NCBI RefSeq assembly: GCF_964656455.1
Contig: NC_135712.1
Coordinates: 69,569,239 to 69,633,238 of the forward strand
Direction of reading: 5' to 3'
From: Halichoerus grypus
Taxonomy: Eukaryota > Chordata > Mammalia > Carnivora > Phocidae
DNA: 64,000 bases
This document shows positions 58,906-64,000 of this stretch, piece by piece. A program made the position numbers and the translations under genes. A model generated the notes under the pieces. That model had not been told where the DNA came from, did no database searches, and worked only from the letters and a program-made list of their open reading frames with translations. Each line of letters begins with the position of its first letter. The stretch's first letter is position 1.

Positions 58906-59061
58906 AAGACAAATAGTTTCTCCAGATACGGTAGGGACAAATTCAACTCTTCATATGTTATCAACTGAATTTCCTATTATTCTATTATCTCCATTTATAC
59001 TGTAAGATTTCCTGCTTTTGAGGAATATCCTGAATACAAGAAAGCACTGCAAATTATCAGC

Positions 59062-59069
59062 TTAACAAT

Positions 59070-59105
<36 letters not shown>

Positions 59106-59303
59106 TTTTATTTATTTATTTGAGAGAGAGAGAGAATGAGAGACAGAGAGCATGAGAGGGGGGAGGGTCAGAGGGAGAAGCAGACTCCCCGCCAAGCAGG
59201 GAGCCCGATGCGGGACTCGATCCCGGGACTCCAGGATCATGACCTGAGCCGAAGGCAGTCGCTTAACAACTGAGCCACCCAGGCGCCCTTAACAATAGTT
59301 CTT
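59062..59303 (-). repeat. Can-SINE, minus
   Basis: Body 59077-59288, T-run of about 25. Exact 15-bp duplication TTAACAATAGTTCTT (59062-59076, 59289-59303). Confidence 0.95.
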
Positions 59304-59559
59304 ATGTGTGGCTATCTCTCTTCTCCTTACCTACATCACTATGCAGATGATGTCTATCTCACCACTTAATGTTTCCCATAAGACCACAATTCTTAGGAAA
59401 GACCAGACCCTCCTACACAACCAAATGAACACAAACTATCTAAGAAGGAAAATATCTATTTCCAATTAGAATTTGTTTCTTCACATGTACTCTAAAAAAT
59501 ATTATGATGAATAAAATATTATCTGCTTCAGTATTTAATTCTAGCTATTTTAATAGAGA

Positions 59560-60050
59560 TCTCTCTAATTAAAGCAAAATATACACAAAGTGAACAAATT
59601 TTAAGTGTAAGGTTTAACTGTTTATTTCACATCCATATACCACTAATCTGATAAAGGTAGGGAACACTGTCAGTACCCCTGGAAGCTTTCCTTGTGCCCT
59701 TTCCCAATCTATACTCAACCTGTATGCCATTTAACAGCTTGGCCCTTCAAGTAAAACCACTTATCTTCCTTTTATCATGGCTCTTTTTTAAATTCCATAC
59801 GAACGGATTGACTTCTTTTGCTCAACATTGTATCTGTGATATTCATATAAGCTACTGCATGTAACAATAGTATGTTCTTTATTACTGCCCAGTTTTTAAT
59901 TATATGAATATATCATAACTTACTTATCCATTCTTCTATTGATGGATCTTTGGGTCGTTTCTATTTTTTGGCAATTAATTACAAAACTGCCACGAACATT
60001 CTTGTGCATGTCTTTTTGTGGACATATCCTCTTAATGTAGAGATTTGTTT
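59560..60050 (-). mobile_element. Old L1M 3' region, minus
   Basis: AACAAATTTTAAGTGTAAGG, TTATCCATTCTTCTATTGAT and TGTGGACATATCCTCTT are diverged reverse-complement L1 3' text. Confidence 0.6.
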
Positions 60051-60309
60051 TTTATATAAATGTATGCAAATAGTTACAGTTCTGTGATTGATATGCTATA
60101 AAAAATTCTTGATAAATTTTTTTTTTACTGTTTAATATTATTTATTTTAGGCTCTGAACCTATAGATTGCTGCTAATATGCTGTACTAAATACAGTATCA
60201 GTTCACATGCAAATATTGCCATGAGAGGCAAGAATTATTAATAAACCAAAATATAACCAACCCACATTTTCCCATGGCCTAACTATACTGTATGGTAATA
60301 CAAGTTACA

Positions 60310-60460
60310 ATGTGGTGGAAAAGAGCTCTGCTGGCAAGAAGAGTCCCAGCTCTTTGGGCAAGTCACTTAAGTTTTCTGCATCTTAACTGCTTCATCTTTA
60401 AAATGAAAGGGTAACGCTTTCATGACCTCTTTTATCCTGTTTTAATAGCTACAGTTTTTT
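60310..60460 (+). repeat. MIR-like, plus
   Basis: GGCAAGTCACTTAAGTTTTC and CTTCATCTTTAAAATGAAAG. Confidence 0.6.
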
Positions 60461-60572
60461 TAGGCTAGCCATGAAGCCACTATTATTTATGGCACCTAAC
60501 ATGCCATGATTCTCAGATTCTAGTCTTAGCACCCTTCTAAAAGAGAAGAACAAGAACAAAAGTAACAAATAC

Positions 60573-60667
60573 CTATAATTAAAAGGTGGGAGACCATCTG
60601 CAAATCTTGAAGTTAGAGGATTTCCATCTTTATCATGGTAAAATGCAAATAGACCAGCAGAGAATCC
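60573..60667 (-). CDS. LMLN: LMLN exon: just after the HEXXH helix
   Basis: Acceptor CTTTTTTTATAG ends at 60668; donor GTATTTGT starts at 60572. Enters in phase 0, 31 codons plus two bases (AG of Ser). It reads [18 protein letters not shown], then [13 protein letters not shown](S). In family members the preceding residues are HExxHAL, so the first Gly is the conserved metzincin Gly of HEXXHxxG. The zinc-helix exon was looked for between 60668 and 64000 and not found. First exon of the gene inside the window. Confidence 0.96.
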
Positions 60668-61740
60668 CTATAAAAAAAGTTCAAAATGCCTCAATGTGAA
60701 AAATATCAAGTCTGATTATACACATCATAACATACTGCTATCAAAAGAGAACAAAAGCACCCAGCCAATACTTCTACAGGGATCTGCCATATATTGGAAT
60801 TGGACAAAAATTCGGTATTCCATCTTATGAATTTTAAATTTCAATTACTTGAGTAAGTGAAGAAATCCAAAGTAATAATGACAACATTCTTCTGGCACTG
60901 CCATAAATAAGGAAATATATGTGTTTAAGAATGTATTTATCAGTTTATCCTCTTCACACAAACTTACTACATAAGCTGTACAATTGCATCCAGGGAATGT
61001 TACCACTAAGAACAATTAATATAGTTTAGAGTAGGGGGTGGGTAATCAAGTGTGCTCCTAAGCGCGCTCATAAAAATTCAAAATCTTTGATCCTGAAGTC
61101 CACATTTAATATATATCTGTACTTAACAAGACTGGAAATGTGTGTGTGTGTGTACACTTAGGAAAAAATAATGGAAACATACATCAAAATGTTAGCTGTG
61201 GTTCTCTTGATGGTAGGGTAATGTGTAAAATCACTTATATCCCCCAATTCTTTTACAATGTGAATTTGTTATATTTATAGTCATAATTTAAATACTATTT
61301 TTAGTAAGTCTTCAATTTTAATGACATAATGGATACTTCACATAAAGGTTCCCATTCTCTATCCTTCCCCTCCCAAAATAGATGAGAAAATGGGGACACA
61401 CACACAAAATGATTGCCATTTGATATCTCCTATTTCATTAGTGAGATTTCCTTTCTTGCTGTCTTTCCTAATCTGGTAACTAAAACAAAGCACTTTTGTA
61501 ACTACTCTTTATGTATGTTTTGCACACTGAGAATATGCTCATATCTAAATAATTAACAATCACAAATGATCACTTAATTAACCAATTTCTTTGGCAAATT
61601 TCTTTGCTTACACAACTGGGGCCTCTGTGTCATTCAAGGCTTGCCAAAATGATTAATGGAATCCAGGTTATTCTTTTATTCCTGAATTTCTTCTTCTTTT
61701 TTAATCTCTGAAGATGCAAAGGACACTTAATTGAGTCAGC

Positions 61741-61784
61741 TAAGAAAATCTGAATAGTTCTTTAAGAAAATCTGAATAGTTCTT
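61741..61784 (+). repeat. 22-bp tandem duplication
   Basis: TAAGAAAATCTGAATAGTTC followed by TT, twice in a row without mismatch. Confidence 0.95.
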
Positions 61785-62213
61785 AATATACAATTCACTG
61801 AAGTCATACAAAGCTTAAAATAGTATAATTAGCCTCATCCTTTATAATATTCTAAATACACATTTTTTTTCCACTCTATCAGCTTGAAAATTATTCTAAA
61901 CACACATCTCAGAAGGCTTATTAGGTATTCAAAGCACCACAGGTAACTGTAATTGATAGCTATGAGCATACATAATTTCATAGGGAATCTCTGTTAAACA
62001 TACAATTCTTACCATTGTCCAGGGTGGTTTTTGAGACATAAGCCAATATTTAAAACTTCTTAGGTTTTTACAATTTTTAAAATAATTCAAATATACAAAA
62101 AGTAAAACAAACAAAAAAACAAAACACAAAAAACAAAAAAAAACCCCAAAACTTATGTATCTTCTTTAAGGGTATTTAAGATGTTAGTTTTACCATATTT
62201 TCTTCAAACTTTT

Positions 62214-62468
62214 AAGAAATAAAACACTGGAGGGGCGCCTGGGTGGCTCAGTCGTTAAGCGTCTGCCTTCGGCTCAGGTCATGATCCCAGGGTCCTGGGA
62301 TCGAGTCCCACATCGGGCTCCCTGCTCGGCAGGAAGCCTGCTTCTCCCTCTCCCACTCCCCCTGCTTGTGTTCCTGCTCTCGCTATCTCTCTCTCTCTGT
62401 CAAATAAATAAATAAAATCTTTAAAAAAAAAAAAACAAAAAAAAAACAAAAGAAATAAAACACTGGAG
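62214..62468 (+). repeat. Can-SINE, young type
   Basis: Body about 62232-62450, tail with A-runs split by C. Exact 18-bp duplication AGAAATAAAACACTGGAG at 62214-62231 and 62451-62468. Confidence 0.95.
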
Positions 62469-62579
62469 AGTAAATATGGCTGAAGCCCCATTACCTAACC
62501 CCCTTTTCCTCCCTCTATTCCTAGAAGTAACCACTACCTTGAAGTCAATGTGCATAACTTTCATACATGCTTTTACAGT

Positions 62580-63044
62580 CAGTGGTATCTAGCTTTTTTT
62601 TTTTTTTAAAGATTTTATTTACTTATTTGACAGAGAGAGACCCAGCGAGAGAGGGAACACAAGCAGGGGGAGTGGGAGAGGGAGAAGCAGGCTTCCTGCC
62701 GAGCAGGGAGCCCGATGTGGGGCTCGATCCCAGGACTCTGGAATCATGACCCTGAGCCGAAGGCAGACGCTTAACAACTGAGCCACCCAGGAGCTCCTCC
62801 TTTGCCCATTTTAAAATCAGATTACTTGTCTTTTTATTGTATACTGGATACTATATATACTGGATATATGCTGGATATTAATCCCTTATCAGATATGGAA
62901 CACAAGCAGGGGGAGTGGGAGAGGGAGAAGCAGACTCCCTGCTGAGCAGTGGGGCTCGATCCCAGGACCCTGGGATCATGACCTGAGCCAAAGGCAGACG
63001 CTTAACAACTAAGCCACACAGGTGCCCCAGTGGTATCTAGCTTT
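62580..63044 (-). mobile_element. SINE-L1-SINE composite in one target duplication
   Basis: Outer duplication CAGTGGTATCTAGCTTT at 62580-62596 and 63028-63044. Inside, on minus: a Can-SINE head lacking its tail (about 63027-62898), an L1M 3' fragment (about 62897-62801; TTATCAGATATGG, TTTGCCCATTTTAAAATCAG) and a complete Can-SINE with A-tail (about 62800-62597). No separate target repeats are seen around the inner parts. Confidence 0.8.
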
Positions 63045-63225
63045 AATTTGAGATTCCTTGACAGCTAAAGTAAGTCTGAATACCTTCTTATACATTTTTC
63101 AGTCAATTGGATTTTTTCTTCTGTGAATTGCCTGTTCATAACCTAATTTACCTCATGCCTGGGACCTCAGCATTCATGTTCACTTAAAACCTGTTGTTTT
63201 TCTTTGTTTCTCTCAACATCAAGTA

Positions 63226-63452
63226 TCTATAGTTTTTATTTTTTATTATTTTTTTAAAAAGACTTTATTTATTTTTTGACAGAGAGACAGCAAGAGAGGG
63301 AACACAAGCAGGGGGAGTGGGAGACGGAGAAGCAGGCTTCCTGCAGAGCAGGGAGCCCGATGTGGGGCTTGATGCCAGGACCCTGGAACCATGACCTGAG
63401 CCCAAGGCAGATGCTTAACGACTGAACCACCCAGGCGCCCCTATAGGTTTTA
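63226..63452 (-). repeat. Can-SINE, minus
   Basis: Body about 63238-63439. Imperfect duplication TCTATAGTTTT / CCTATAGGTTT. Confidence 0.88.
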
Positions 63453-63689
63453 GATCTTACTTAGAATGATCCTTGTGTTTCACCTCAATTAGCAGGTTCA
63501 GCTTAATTTTTTAAATAAAAGACAAAGAGATGATTCATTTTAGAATCCCCTTACTTCAAGGACATAAATGCTGTCTGGTTACACTGGAGTTTCACTGAGT
63601 TATTCAATGCTGATTTAAAGACAGGCTTTTCAAGGTCATACATGACAGCTCACTAAGTAAGACTAATAAATAATTGCCACTAATTTTAT

Positions 63690-63915
63690 TATACCTTACT
63701 ATTTATAGCATAGTGCTAGGGCATTTCTATTTTATCTTACTTAATCTCCAAAAAAAAAAAAAAAAATCCACTCTAGTATGTATTACTATTATCTTCATTT
63801 TAACAAATGAAAGTGAGGCTTACAAAGGCTAAATAATTTACACAAGATCCCAAAGATTTTCAGTGGTAAAGTTAAGAAGATTCACACCTAAATCTGTGTG
63901 ATCTATTCTCTCTCA
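63690..63915 (-). repeat. MIR, minus
   Basis: TATAGCATAGTGCTAGGGCA, ATTACTATTATCTTCATTTT and GTGAGGCTTACAAAGGCTAA. A poly-A run (about 63750-63767) interrupts it. Confidence 0.65.
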
Positions 63916-64000
63916 ATTACTGCATTTTACTACTATCTATTTTCTAAATACATAAATGGCATCAAGAGAACATTTCCTAGGGTCTTAGGTAACTTTATTT

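Larger units (their letters stand above)
56438..60572 (-). other. LMLN: LMLN intron (4.1 kb)
   Basis: Donor GTATTTGT at 60572 downwards. Contains MIR, old and young L1 pieces and two Can-SINEs. 56800-57180 and 59310-59560 show nothing recognisable. Confidence 0.8.
11393..60667 (-). other. LMLN: LMLN gene, 3' portion (10 coding exons)
   Basis: LMLN (invadolysin) is a zinc metallopeptidase of family M8, the leishmanolysin family, reported in cell migration, mitosis and lipid-droplet biology. Ten exons of 95, 118, 108, 77, 111, 133, 160, 131, 211 and 101 bp sum to 1245 bp, that is 414 residues plus stop, against roughly 650-700 residues for the mammalian protein. Introns from 5' to 3' are about 4.1, 1.4, 3.4, 13.8, 7.3, 2.1, 2.6, 4.2 and 9.2 kb, all GT-AG. 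No frameshift or premature stop is seen, so the gene looks functional. The 5' exons, including the one encoding HEXXH, lie beyond 64000. Confidence 0.95.
60668..64000 (-). other. LMLN: LMLN intron, 3' part, runs off the window
   Basis: No upstream exon found. It holds SINEs, the SINE/L1/SINE composite and MIR. 60680-62210 is AT-rich with no recognised element except a 22-bp tandem duplication at 61741-61784 and a short (GT)n run at about 61139-61153. Confidence 0.7.

Noticed and set aside
60668..64000. Search for the LMLN exon encoding HEXXH
   Set aside because: No sequence encoding HExxHAL followed by a donor in phase 0 was found on the minus strand; it must lie upstream of the window.

Overview
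The window is mammalian nuclear DNA from a carnivoran, most likely an arctoid caniform (bear, seal or mustelid side). The evidence is more than 60 copies of the tRNA-Lys-derived carnivore SINE (Can-SINE: tRNA-like head, CT-rich middle, AAATAAAATCTTTAAA tail) and the 3' ends of carnivore-type L1 elements. Introns are GT-AG and CpG is scarce. Nothing bacterial, plasmid-borne or phage-like is present.

The one protein-coding gene I can support is LMLN (leishmanolysin-like peptidase, invadolysin; family M8 metallopeptidase), on the minus strand. Ten consecutive coding exons lie between 60667 and 11393 and encode the last 414 residues plus the stop codon. All nine introns inside the window have GT-AG ends and the reading phase is kept across every junction. 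The first visible residue is the Gly that follows the HEXXH zinc helix. HEXXH itself and the N-terminal half must be encoded above 64000. The third zinc ligand, the Met-turn, the Cys-rich domain and the C-terminal GPI-type hydrophobic tail are all inside. One 111-bp exon (37490-37600) is a symmetric phase-2 cassette.

Layout. 1-11392: 3' flank of LMLN (3' UTR boundary not resolved) with Can-SINEs, two related solo-type LTRs in opposite orientation (1161-1525, 2603-3133), a GAA microsatellite, and an unexplained CpG-bearing block near 7.95-8.12 kb. 11393-20912: terminal exon, then a 9.2-kb intron holding a third related LTR and a Tigger1 DNA transposon (17414-20397, minus) with an exact internal 199-bp duplication. 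20702-37600: six exons among Can-SINEs, hAT-like MITEs and an old L1 (about 33.3-36.7 kb). 37601-51365: a 13.8-kb intron with a second Tigger1 (40338-43528, plus) and an old L1 split by a younger, internally deleted L1 (46865-49736). 51366-60667: four exons. 60668-64000: the 3' part of the next intron, including an unusual SINE/L1/SINE composite inside a single target-site duplication.

No undescribed biological system is visible. The points that most merit checking are the 199-bp duplication, the 34-bp near-perfect palindrome at 29.67 kb, the composite retroposed unit at 62.6-63.0 kb, the CpG-bearing block at 7.95 kb, the cassette exon, and antisense SINEs 99-306 bp upstream of four LMLN acceptors. 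Repeat names other than Can-SINE, L1, MIR and Tigger1 come from memory of consensus sequences and are tentative.
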